From: JANSWP01 sp041941305 | GTDB taxonomy: Bacteria > Bacteroidota > Bacteroidia > Chitinophagales > Saprospiraceae | Reading direction: 5' to 3' | DNA: 64,000 nucleotides | Assembly (NCBI GenBank): GCA_041941305.1 | Contig: JBGTQJ010000017.1 | Coordinates: 1-64,000 of the forward strand | Shown: piece after piece, positions 52,638 through 60,602 of the stretch | Numbering within the stretch: the stretch's first letter is position 1 | How the letters are laid out: each line of letters opens with the position of its first letter | Notes under the pieces: model-generated | The model's database searches: none | The model's input: only the letters and a program-made list of their open reading frames with translations | What the model was told of the DNA's origin: nothing | Made by a program: the position numbers and the translations under genes

Positions 52638-53423
52638 TCATTTCCAAAGAGTTAGTCCTACACGAATTGTGATTCTTTTAAATAATATATCCCTCGTTTC
52701 AATATCTCTATTGGGCAATTCCTCCTTGAAAAATGCATCCTGTAATTTCATACCCAAGTCAATGGTCACATTTGTTCCATCAGCAGAGCCTGTTCGGTAG
52801 CCTATAGCCGGATGAAGCATGTATCCTCCTTTTGCTTCTTGAATGCCAAATTGTTCTCTCTTAAATGCAAATCCATAACCAATTGAGCCGGCAAAATAAA
52901 CCTGCTTTGCTTTTTTAATCGGATAAAATCTGAATTCTGCATAAAGGGGCAATATGGTTTCTCCTCTTCTGGAGTAATTGTCAATACCAATTCCTAAACC
53001 TGCTGCAATTGCACCATTCAAATGTTTGCCAGTCACATTATGGACTCCTGCACCAAGCGTAAATTGATCAAATCGATTCTTACCCGAAGCAAAAGAGGTA
53101 TAGGTTGAATTGTACCAACCTTTGGTTTTTAAAACCACTGGTTCTTTTTCTTTCTTCTCAGGACGATTTTGGATTTCAGCATCTAAATTTCCTCCCTGCA
53201 CAATTTTTTTAACTTTCGAATCTTCTAATTCAATGGTTTGTCCATTTTGCAATTCAATTTTCAACGACTTGCCTCTTTCGTACTGAATAATTTTCCCTTG
53301 AAAAATGCTTCCATTTTTCAAATGAACAATATCGAGAGAACGGTCTGATTCGTCATTTTGTCCAAAACAACAAAAGGATGCAAAAAATAAAGAGAGCATA
53401 AAAAGCATAGGCTTCCAAAACAT
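52638..53423 (-). CDS. Small outer-membrane beta-barrel-like protein
   Basis: The start at 53423 is chosen because it opens a signal peptide (MLFMLSLFFASFCCFGQ); the frame extends 21 residues further without support. The 261-residue product has an N-terminal region with DIVHLKNGSIFQGKIIQYER and IELEDSKVKKI, a small beta fold seen in Bacteroidota envelope proteins of unknown role, then about 150 residues of alternating beta-strands (FTLGAGVHNVTGKHLNGAIAAG in two parts; LYAEFRFYPIKKAKQVYFAGSIGYGF) ending in aromatic TLWK, as for an eight-stranded barrel. It lies 63 bp upstream of the ECF sigma gene on the same strand, so it may be in the same transcript. Confidence 0.65.
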   Translation of the reverse strand: MFWKPMLFMLSLFFASFCCFGQNDESDRSLDIVHLKNGSIFQGKIIQYERGKSLKIELQNGQTIELEDSKVKKIVQGGNLDAEIQNRPEKKEKEPVVLKTKGWYNSTYTSFASGKNRFDQFTLGAGVHNVTGKHLNGAIAAGLGIGIDNYSRRGETILPLYAEFRFYPIKKAKQVYFAGSIGYGFAFKREQFGIQEAKGGYMLHPAIGYRTGSADGTNVTIDLGMKLQDAFFKEELPNRDIETRDILFKRITIRVGLTLWK

Positions 53424-53903
53424 AATATGGATTTTTGTGAAATGTCTTTCCAAAAGGTCTAATGGATAAAAAAAATCAAAATCCAAAAAGACTTAATGGC
53501 AAAAGGTGTTTATAAAAATCTAAAATTAAGTATGTCCACCTACAAATACAAGCATTTGAAACCTCAAATAACTCAAAAAGAATAGACGGAAGGGCTTGAA
53601 ATAATGGTTGGGTAATAATGAAAAAAAATAAATTTCAATTCCACAATTCCGAAATCATGTCACAAATCATATAACAATAATATTCATTCAATATTAGAGG
53701 ACTTAGCTACTATAGAGGTTACATAGTCAGTAAAAACACGTAAAGTCCTAAATAGGACGTCACGATTGAGATAATTTTTAACAAAGTTTTTTGCAATATC
53801 ACTTTTTTACATACTTTTGTTACCATCAGAAGGATGTAAAAATCTAGTTTATTTGATTTTTCGTCGCCCTCCCCTTCTCTAAGAGAAAACTGCACAACGC
53901 ACT
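53424..53903. other. 480-bp AT-rich gap upstream of the exopolysaccharide cluster
   Basis: No gene is seen. A small hairpin GTCCTAAATAGGAC lies at about 53737-53758, followed by the strong promoter at 53791-53819 and an 80-base leader to the start at 53904. The left part contains only short chance frames. Confidence 0.5.
53791..53819 (+). promoter_or_regulatory. Promoter of the exopolysaccharide cluster
   Basis: TTG (53791-53793, in a TTTTTTG run) is followed after 18 bases by TACTTTTG (53812-53819), an exact TAnnTTTG match. The transcript would start near 53826 and have a leader of about 78 nt. Confidence 0.7.
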
Positions 53904-56114
53904 ATGGACTTTGCGTATTTCTTAAACATACTATTAAGGAGGAAATGGTTGATTCTTTCCGTAATGTTGTTAGCCGGTTCGGCTGCCTGGTATTTTGTTG
54001 GCAAATTACCACCCACCTTTAAGTCTTCTGCCAGAATTTCTGCCGGAATTTTTGAGTTTAAGGGAAAAACCCTTACCACTGAAAATGCATTTATTCAACA
54101 ATATGAAATTGATGCAAGATTTAATCAATTGATTCGGGATATGACTTCTCGCAGAAGTATCCAAAGGGTCACCAAGAGCTTACTCGATCATGATTTGAAA
54201 GAAAGGGAACCTTTCCGCTTGCCAGACGAAGAAATATTGAGTTTATCTACCATTCCTTTAGATGATTTTGCATTAGTTCTTCAAACTAATTTTGATACAC
54301 TTCAAAAATCACCAGCCCTTGAAAAATATTACCGGGACTTCGCAGAAGCATTCGGATATGATTATGAGTCAATAATGGATCATCTGGTTGTATTGAGAGA
54401 AGGGGATACGGATTATGTGACCGTTTCATTTGAATCCGAAAGTCCTGAATTATCTTATTTTGTAGTAGAGAATTTTTGTAAAGAATTTTTGTCTTCCTTC
54501 GAAATAGAGGTTACAGAAGATGAAGAAAATAGAGTGGCTTTTTACACAGAATTGGTCAATCAGAAAAAATCAATATTAGACAGTCTTCAAAGAGAAATCA
54601 ATAATTATAAATCCTTCAATGGCTTAATTGATGTGGGTGATCAAAGTACTTCTGTAATTTCCCATATCAGAGATTACGAAGCGAAACAGATTGCTGCCAA
54701 AGAAAAAATTCCCGCTATCAAGGCTGCTATTGCAGATTTAGAGAAGAAGATATTTAAATACAATCGTTCTTTTTCAGCAGCTTATGCCGAAGATTTGTAT
54801 AGTCGGGAAGATTTTTTTGATCTTGATCAGGAAATAAAGCAATTGAAACAGCAAATTCTTGAGAAAAGAGGAAATACCAATGCACTGTCTAGAAGAATGA
54901 AGAAACTGGAAGGGCAAAAAGCCGAAGTCATTGCCTTTCATATTCGTTCAAAAGTTAAAGACGATCACCCCATACACGACCAGGTAAAGAAATGGATACA
55001 GGAAAAATCTGATAAAGAAATAGAACTCCAATTTGCAAGGGAAAGTGCTGATTCCTATGCTGTTGAATTACAGGAATTGACGGCAAGGGCGGGAAAATTA
55101 CAAAGAGATGATGCTTACCTTAAATCCTTGGAGGCCAGTAAAGCAACAGTTGAGAAACAATACAATGAGAACCTTGGGAAATTGGAAGATGCCAAACTTG
55201 AAGCTGGAAGTGTAGATAATCCGCTTTCTTTGTTAGAAAAACCTGAGTTAGCAATCAAACCTGAGTCTAATCATAGAGCAATCATTTCTGCATTTTCAGG
55301 TGTAGCTGGCGGAACCATGGCTAGTATTTTTATTTTCTTATTGGCTTTGATGGATTCCACAATCCAATCTCCAAGTCAATTTCCACGGCGTACCAAATTG
55401 CCTTTCCTCGGTTTTGTCAATAAAATCAAAACCAAAAAACTGGATTTAAATTTCTTGTTCCATTCTGACAATCCAAAAAACAAATTGGATACTTTCAGGG
55501 AATCCATACGGAAACTGAGATCAATTTTGGAGGCAACAGGAAAAAGAAGCTTCCTCTTTGTAAGTCCAAAAAACAGCGAAGGCAAATCATTTTTAATTAT
55601 CCTATTAGCTTATGCGCTAAGTTTAAATAACAAACGAGTATTGATAATTGATACCAATTTTAGAAACAATTCTCTTTCAAACTACAAGAACACACCTTTT
55701 TGGACAAATACGGGGGATGGTATGGGCGGCCTGGTCAATAATTGGATTGGTCCTGGCATAAGCAACGAGAGTTCCCATCCTGGTGAAGACAACTACAATC
55801 TCAGGAATGTAGATATAATTGGAAACAAAGGAGGCAACCAAAGTCCCTCAGAGGTATTGGCAGGCAAAGATTTTGAAAGAGTCATTCGAAACTATAGTAC
55901 GCGATATGACTATATATTTTTAGAGGCAGCTTCCATGAATCAATATTCTGATGCAATGGAACTGATGAGATTTGTAGATAAGGTTGTGGCTGTTTTCTCA
56001 GCCGAAGCAACTATTGGTGGAACAGATAGAGAGACCCTGGCATTCTTAAGAAGATTAGACTCAAAGTTTCTGGGAGGAGTCTTAAATTTTGTGGATTTGA
56101 AAAACATTACTTGA
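53904..56114 (+). CDS. Wzc-like polysaccharide co-polymerase with degenerate tyrosine-kinase domain
   Basis: This inner-membrane protein should control chain length and export of an extracellular polysaccharide. The 736 residues contain a Wzz domain with a first span near 16-33 (WLILSVMLLAGSAAWYF), a long periplasmic coiled-coil (about 190-430), a second span near 458-480 and a cytoplasmic P-loop domain. The kinase signatures are weak: Walker A reads SPKNSEGKS (near 553-561), Walker A' reads LIIDTNFRN, and the Walker B position reads YIFLEAAS where IDTPP is usual. No tyrosine cluster is present; the protein ends DLKNIT. It may bind nucleotide without acting as a kinase. It is the first gene after the promoter at 53791. 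Confidence 0.8.
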   Translation: MDFAYFLNILLRRKWLILSVMLLAGSAAWYFVGKLPPTFKSSARISAGIFEFKGKTLTTENAFIQQYEIDARFNQLIRDMTSRRSIQRVTKSLLDHDLKEREPFRLPDEEILSLSTIPLDDFALVLQTNFDTLQKSPALEKYYRDFAEAFGYDYESIMDHLVVLREGDTDYVTVSFESESPELSYFVVENFCKEFLSSFEIEVTEDEENRVAFYTELVNQKKSILDSLQREINNYKSFNGLIDVGDQSTSVISHIRDYEAKQIAAKEKIPAIKAAIADLEKKIFKYNRSFSAAYAEDLYSREDFFDLDQEIKQLKQQILEKRGNTNALSRRMKKLEGQKAEVIAFHIRSKVKDDHPIHDQVKKWIQEKSDKEIELQFARESADSYAVELQELTARAGKLQRDDAYLKSLEASKATVEKQYNENLGKLEDAKLEAGSVDNPLSLLEKPELAIKPESNHRAIISAFSGVAGGTMASIFIFLLALMDSTIQSPSQFPRRTKLPFLGFVNKIKTKKLDLNFLFHSDNPKNKLDTFRESIRKLRSILEATGKRSFLFVSPKNSEGKSFLIILLAYALSLNNKRVLIIDTNFRNNSLSNYKNTPFWTNTGDGMGGLVNNWIGPGISNESSHPGEDNYNLRNVDIIGNKGGNQSPSEVLAGKDFERVIRNYSTRYDYIFLEAASMNQYSDAMELMRFVDKVVAVFSAEATIGGTDRETLAFLRRLDSKFLGGVLNFVDLKNIT

Positions 56115-56202
56115 GAATAGTGTTCAAGTGATTACTTGTTCAGGTGTATAAATAAAACTTACATATGAACATCTGCTCCGAAGGAGGTATTCCAGGAGTC
56201 AC

Positions 56203-57624
56203 TTGAATATATTAACAACACTGCACTTGAGCAACATCACGAAAAAATCCTATTGGTTCAGATCAGGCTTTTTCACGCTGTCCGAAAGGCTATCCATATT
56301 GGTTTTTGGATTTGGGAGTGCAATGTTGTTGTTTCGGTCCTTAAGCAAAGAAGATTTTGGTTATTGGGTAGCTTTTCTGACAATAGTAGCAATTTTGGAA
56401 GTAGGAAGAATTGGATTATTGCAAAATGCTTTGGTGAAGTATTTAACCACGTGTGAGGAAGAAGATTATGCAAAAATAACTACCGCTTCTCTTGGTTTAA
56501 ATATTATTCTTACTGGAATAATTGTCCTCATTCTTTGGTTTGTAGCCCCATTTATATGCATTTGGCTTAATGCTGAATCCTTAATTCCATTGTTGAAAAT
56601 ATATTGTGTTACAACCATATGTCTGGTTCCTTATTTTCAATTCAATTTTATCCAACAAAGTAATCTTGATTTCAAGGGGATTTTTTGGAGTGGATTTGGA
56701 AAGCAGGGTTTGATGTTTGTTTATGTTGGGTGTTTGTTTTTATTTGTTTCAGAAATTAGTCTGATGCAATTAGCTGTTTTTCAGATCATTACAGCTTGCG
56801 TTGGCTCATTGATATCTTTCTTATATGCCAGGAAATATTTGCGTTTCAGCAAGGATGTGAGCTGGGAATGGATAAACAAGTTATTTCATTTTGGGAAATA
56901 TGTTTTGGGGACCAACCTCAGTACCATGTTGTATAAGAGCATAGATAAAATGATGCTTTTAGCGATTCCGGTAGCTGGTCCGGTAGCTGTGGCTATATAT
57001 GAAGCAGCAATCAAGGTGACCAATTTTACAGATGTTCCCACTTTTTCAATGGCAAACATACTTTTCCCCCAAAGTGCCAAAAGATTAAAAGAGGGAGGAA
57101 AGACAGAAGTAAAAAAACTGTATGAAAAAGCAGTTGGTGCAATTTTAACCATTATGCTTCCCTGCATTATTGGGGTCATGGTTTTATCTGAATTCATTAT
57201 TGGCATTTTAGCTGGAAGTGAATATCTGGAAGCTGCCAACCTTCTGCGTTGGACGATTTTGTATGGTTTATTTATGCCATTTGCAGTTCAATTTGGAACA
57301 GTCCTGGATTCAATTGGCAAGCCTAAAATCAACTTCTATTTTACACTTGGCAGCATGATTTTGAACATCATATTAAACTATTATTTCATTACCAGATATG
57401 GGGTATTTGGAGCTGCCTTTGGAACACTTTTGACTTATGCAACATCATTCATTTTTATGCAATTCTTATTGTACAAAGAATTGAATATTAAAGCATACCG
57501 TGCATTTTTCTATATGTTTGATTTTTACAGACTTGCTATTGAAAAGGGAATATATTTATGGAAAAACAGAAGCAAGACACCGGCTTTTTCGACTGTTATT
57601 GAGAAGGAAGGGTTGAGGGAATGA
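56203..57624 (+). CDS. Wzx-like polysaccharide flippase (MOP superfamily)
   Basis: The 473-residue membrane protein of the oligosaccharide flippase family should move lipid-linked repeat units across the inner membrane. About 12-14 hydrophobic segments are visible, with family-like SFFTLSERLSILVFGFGSAM-type and FGYWVAFLTIVAILEVG motifs at the N-terminus and RYGVFGAAFGTLLTYA near the end. No ATG lies before the conserved start; the frame begins at a TTG (56203) preceded by AGGAG four bases away (56194-56198), so a TTG start is likely. It lies 88 bp after the Wzc-like gene. Its stop codon is the first TGA of an 8-bp tandem repeat. Confidence 0.85.
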   Translation: MNILTTLHLSNITKKSYWFRSGFFTLSERLSILVFGFGSAMLLFRSLSKEDFGYWVAFLTIVAILEVGRIGLLQNALVKYLTTCEEEDYAKITTASLGLNIILTGIIVLILWFVAPFICIWLNAESLIPLLKIYCVTTICLVPYFQFNFIQQSNLDFKGIFWSGFGKQGLMFVYVGCLFLFVSEISLMQLAVFQIITACVGSLISFLYARKYLRFSKDVSWEWINKLFHFGKYVLGTNLSTMLYKSIDKMMLLAIPVAGPVAVAIYEAAIKVTNFTDVPTFSMANILFPQSAKRLKEGGKTEVKKLYEKAVGAILTIMLPCIIGVMVLSEFIIGILAGSEYLEAANLLRWTILYGLFMPFAVQFGTVLDSIGKPKINFYFTLGSMILNIILNYYFITRYGVFGAAFGTLLTYATSFIFMQFLLYKELNIKAYRAFFYMFDFYRLAIEKGIYLWKNRSKTPAFSTVIEKEGLRE

Positions 57625-57725
57625 GAATTTGAGAGATTGAGAATTTGAGAGATTGAGAATTTGAGAGTTTGAGAATTTGAGAGTTTGAGAGTTTGAGAGT
57701 TTGAGAATTTGAGAGTTTGAGATAA
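57622..57725 (+). repeat. 8-bp tandem repeat (TGAGARTT, about 13 units)
   Basis: The array consists of about 13 units TGAGAATT, TGAGAGAT or TGAGAGTT in tandem, starting exactly with the stop codon of the flippase gene and ending 40 bp before the methyltransferase start. Antisense frames through it (repeating SNSQ/LKFS) are by-products of the repeat. The unit length means copy changes alter gene spacing but not either protein. Confidence 0.9.
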
Positions 57726-57765
57726 TAATGATTTTCAAACTTATTTTTTGACAAAAACCTAACGA

Positions 57766-58536
57766 ATGACAAAGGAACAATTAGAAGAAGGTTTGGCATA
57801 TGCTGAGGACAATTTTTTAAACGATGACGCTGCGCATTTAAAGGTGGACAAGCATTTGATCAAGCGATATTTTGATTTAAGTGGAAAGAAGATTCTGGAT
57901 TTTGGATGCGGTATGGGCGGTATGAGTTTGTGGTATGCTTCAAATTGGGAATGTGAGGTTTACGGTTTGGATATAGACAGACATCACATTGAAATTGCTA
58001 ACAAAATAAAGGAAAAGCATAAGATGGAGAATGTTCAATTTGTCGTTCGGGATGTCCTGAAGAATCCATTAACAGAAAAATATGATTACGTTTTTTTAAA
58101 TGATGTGGCAGAACATATACCACTTCCTTTACTTGAAAAAATAATTCAGCAATTAGGGGATTCTTTAAGGGAAGGAGGTAAAATTTTTGTCACCTATCCT
58201 CCGTGGAAAAGCCCCTATGCATCCCATGTCACACATGCTGTTGGAATTCCGTGGTGTCAGTTTTTACCAGATAAGATTCTGATTAAAATGATTGAAAAAA
58301 ATAACCAGGTTTTAGTTGGTGAAGCCGAAAGCGATTTGATTGAAGCGTATAAGGGCTTAAATCATTTAACTCATGAAAAACTAATGAGGGTAATAAATAG
58401 AAGCAGTTTAAAACCAATTTTTCGGAAAAGTCATTGCCTGTTAAACAAAGTGGAATTTTTGAAAGGGGCCAATTTCAATTTTTTCCCGCTTGATTTTTTG
58501 ATTACAAAGGAATTTTTGCTTTTGAGTAAAAACTAG
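57766..58536 (+). CDS. Class I SAM-dependent methyltransferase
   Basis: The 256-residue protein has a seven-strand methyltransferase fold with motif I ILDFGCGMGGMSLWYA (near residues 43-58), the acidic residue that binds the SAM ribose in VYGLDIDRHHIEIA, and motif VFLNDVAEHIPLPLLE, the position of the acceptor loop. It resembles small-molecule or sugar methyltransferases; the target is unknown but the location in the polysaccharide cluster suggests a sugar or lipid-linked intermediate. No signal peptide. It is in the same direction as the cluster but separated from its neighbours by repeats on both sides. Confidence 0.85.
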   Translation: MTKEQLEEGLAYAEDNFLNDDAAHLKVDKHLIKRYFDLSGKKILDFGCGMGGMSLWYASNWECEVYGLDIDRHHIEIANKIKEKHKMENVQFVVRDVLKNPLTEKYDYVFLNDVAEHIPLPLLEKIIQQLGDSLREGGKIFVTYPPWKSPYASHVTHAVGIPWCQFLPDKILIKMIEKNNQVLVGEAESDLIEAYKGLNHLTHEKLMRVINRSSLKPIFRKSHCLLNKVEFLKGANFNFFPLDFLITKEFLLLSKN

Positions 58537-58565
58537 ACTTTATTCGGTTGACGGTAAATCCCAAA

Positions 58566-58631
58566 GGGACTCCTTCGGATGCGGCAGTCGGTTGATGGTT
58601 TCCCTTACAAAATCTTTTCGAATAAAGTCTA
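58566..58631. repeat. Dispersed intergenic repeat, copy 2 of the element at 47-104
   Basis: The blocks GGACTCCTTCGGATGCGGC (58567-58585) and the block at about 58600-58631 (CCCTTACAAAATCTTTTCG and following) repeat those at the left edge of the window, with small changes between them. A frame through it (about 58592-58810) has no support as a gene. Confidence 0.65.
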
Positions 58632-58690
58632 CTGAACAGGAAGAAAAATTATTAAGGGATTTAGAAATTAATAAACTACGCAAAATTGAC

Positions 58691-58828
58691 GAAGGATTTT
58701 TTTTTTCTTACAAGGCGAAAAACGTAGGCGAAGCAAGCTTCGGTGAGGCTTTTCCCCCATCCCAAAGGGAGTCCCTTGGACAAGGGATGCCCTTGGCAAA
58801 CGCAGTATGAGGGAAAAAGAAGGAGTTC
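58691..58828 (+). repeat. Dispersed intergenic repeat, forward copy with nested insertion
   Basis: It aligns to the complement of 48153-48253 at both ends but carries about 45 extra bases near 58752-58797, rich in AAGGGANTCCCTT words. The complement of 58781-58796 (GCCAAGGGCATCCCTT) also occurs at 17838-17853, nested in MITE copy 3. The rest of the gap up to 58928 is plain. Confidence 0.6.
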
Positions 58829-58928
58829 AATTTCGTATGTTATTATTTGCTAAAGCCCCAAAAACAAAAAACAGCTGATAATCATTCCTCCAGTTTAAGG
58901 GCTTAGGGACATTAAAGCTTAAACCACT

Positions 58929-60158
58929 ATGAACTCAAACCTCGATATCATTTACTTTACTCTTTTCCCATGGGAGAACACCTACTCCTCTGTTTCTCTA
59001 TCTTTCACAAGAGAGTTTAGCAAACACAATCGAGTATTTTATATCAATAAACCCTGGTCGGTAAAGGATTTTTGGGAAGAGAGAAAGTCACCTTTAGCCA
59101 AAGAACGAAGAGCGGACTTATTCTCCAATCGATTGAGGTATGAAAGTATCAAAGAACTTCCTGATAACGTGATTGCTGTTCACCCTCCTCTGTCGATTCC
59201 AATCAATTTCTTACCACAGGGCTCTTTTTATGATTACCTAAAAGCTTATAATCATCACCTTGTTGTCAATACCATTAAACAAGTTATAAAAGACTTTAAG
59301 ATTCGAGATTATATATATTTGAATTGCTTCAACCCATATGGTGGAGGGGTATTGCCAAAAGCATTGAATCCTAAGCTGAATATATACCAATGTATTGACG
59401 ACATGAGGGAGGAGACCTATACCGCAAGGCATGGAGCCAGAATTGAGGATGAAGTTATTAAAAATGCAGATTTGGTATTTGTCACATCAAAAAATTTACA
59501 CCGTCTAAAGTCTCCAATCAATCCCAATACCCATATCCTGCATAACGCGGCTGATTTGAACATATTTAGTGAAGCCGTGGAAAAGGAATTCGAAAAACCC
59601 GAAGAACTAAAAGGATTGAAGGGTAGAATTATTGGCTTTACTGGCAATATGGATCCTCACAGAGTTGATTACGAACTGTTGAAAAAGATTGCGAAAAGAC
59701 ATCCTGAAAAAAATTTGGTGCTGGTAGGACCCATCAACAGTGAAAAGTATAAAACAGTAGGATTAGACAAAATGCCAAACGTAATCATGACGGGTGGAAA
59801 ACATATCAGAGAACTACCAAAGTACTTGCAGTTTTTTGATGTAACCATCATTCCTTTCTTGAAAAACACCCTTACTGCGAGCATTTATCCATTAAAAATA
59901 AATGAATACCTGGCTACAGGAAAGCCTGTGGTCTCCACTGACTTTTCAGAAGACATTCGAGATTTCCGAGACGTAATTTATTTATCCAAAAATCGAGAAG
60001 AATTTATAAATCTGATAAATAAAGCCATAGGAGAAGATTCAGTTGACAGAATGGATGCAAGAATAAAGAAAGCAAGTGAAAATACCTGGACAAAGCGCGT
60101 AGAGCAGTTTTGGGAAATTGTCAACGAACAATTAGCGGTAAAGGAATTTGCCAATTAA
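58929..60158 (+). CDS. GT4-type glycosyltransferase of the polysaccharide cluster
   Basis: The 409-residue protein has two Rossmann-like halves (GT-B fold). The first half starts DIIYFTLFPWENTYSSVSLS, with FYINKPW and CIDDMREETYTARHGARIEDEV. The second has IIGFTGNMDPHRVDYELL, NLVLVGPINSEK, PNVIMTGGKHIRELPKYLQF and the donor-site region FDVTIIPFLKN...YPLKINEYLATGKPVVSTDF. The last is the usual E-x7-E-like donor loop of family 4 enzymes, with Glu in LKINEYLATGKP. It transfers a sugar, donor and acceptor unknown, in the cytoplasm. No signal peptide. Confidence 0.85.
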   Translation: MNSNLDIIYFTLFPWENTYSSVSLSFTREFSKHNRVFYINKPWSVKDFWEERKSPLAKERRADLFSNRLRYESIKELPDNVIAVHPPLSIPINFLPQGSFYDYLKAYNHHLVVNTIKQVIKDFKIRDYIYLNCFNPYGGGVLPKALNPKLNIYQCIDDMREETYTARHGARIEDEVIKNADLVFVTSKNLHRLKSPINPNTHILHNAADLNIFSEAVEKEFEKPEELKGLKGRIIGFTGNMDPHRVDYELLKKIAKRHPEKNLVLVGPINSEKYKTVGLDKMPNVIMTGGKHIRELPKYLQFFDVTIIPFLKNTLTASIYPLKINEYLATGKPVVSTDFSEDIRDFRDVIYLSKNREEFINLINKAIGEDSVDRMDARIKKASENTWTKRVEQFWEIVNEQLAVKEFAN

Positions 60159-60179
60159 TCCTGATTAAAGATTTTAGTA

Positions 60180-60314
60180 ATGATGAATTTAACAAGACCA
60201 AAAGATTCAAAAAAAATTGAATTGACCCAAAAAGAGAAAATACTTGAAGGAGCTTCCATATTCATGTGTTTTATGATGCTCCTAGTGTGTTTTTTAAAAG
60301 TAGTATTCTTTTAA
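60180..60314 (+). CDS. Possible small membrane protein (44 aa) in the polysaccharide cluster
   Basis: A short frame 21 bp after the glycosyltransferase has a basic and polar N-terminus (MMNLTRPKDSKKIELTQKEK), then one hydrophobic segment (SIFMCFMMLLVCFLKVVFF). It begins with two consecutive ATG codons. The layout fits a real small membrane protein, cotranscribed with the glycosyltransferase. There is no homology evidence available by reading. Confidence 0.4.
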   Translation: MMNLTRPKDSKKIELTQKEKILEGASIFMCFMMLLVCFLKVVFF

Positions 60315-60423
60315 TCAATGATTAAAAGATAAACCCGCTCAGAGCATTTGATTGGCCATACAATTTTTCTGAGAACCAAAAAATTTGCAAACATCACCAG
60401 TAGTAATATTTGAATGGGTTTAG

Positions 60424-60492
60424 GAAGGGAGAGCCGATGGAGAAGGGGAGGTAGCGTGTGTAGAAGACTTCATCGGTTCGCCTTCTTTTTTT
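60424..60492 (+). terminator. Intrinsic terminator in the leader of the polymerase/ligase gene
   Basis: GAAGG (60424-60428) plus GAGCCGATG (60431-60439) pair with CATCGGTTC (60471-60479) plus CCTTC (60481-60485), with a large GC-rich loop and a run of seven Ts. It lies 110 bp before the next gene and 110 bp after the small frame at 60180-60314. It may end the upstream transcript or act as an attenuator or small RNA end. Confidence 0.65.
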
Positions 60493-60602
60493 CCAAAATG
60501 AAGCATTTAAACCACATTCATTGCTTCCTAAATATTTTCGGATTAAACAGTTCTAAAGGCTGTATTATTTGATTTGAGGCTTTTAAGTCTTTTACTATTA
60601 AC

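Noticed and set aside
57556..57799. Antisense frames with repeated SNSQ and LKFS words
   Set aside because: They are translations of the 8-bp tandem repeat.
58592..58810. A 72-codon frame between the methyltransferase and the glycosyltransferase
   Set aside because: It lies entirely in two dispersed repeats and shows no protein-like pattern beyond its first half; not convincing as a gene.
60315..60602. A known riboswitch in the polymerase leader
   Set aside because: The GC-rich stem fits an intrinsic terminator, and I do not recognise the conserved core of any riboswitch class.
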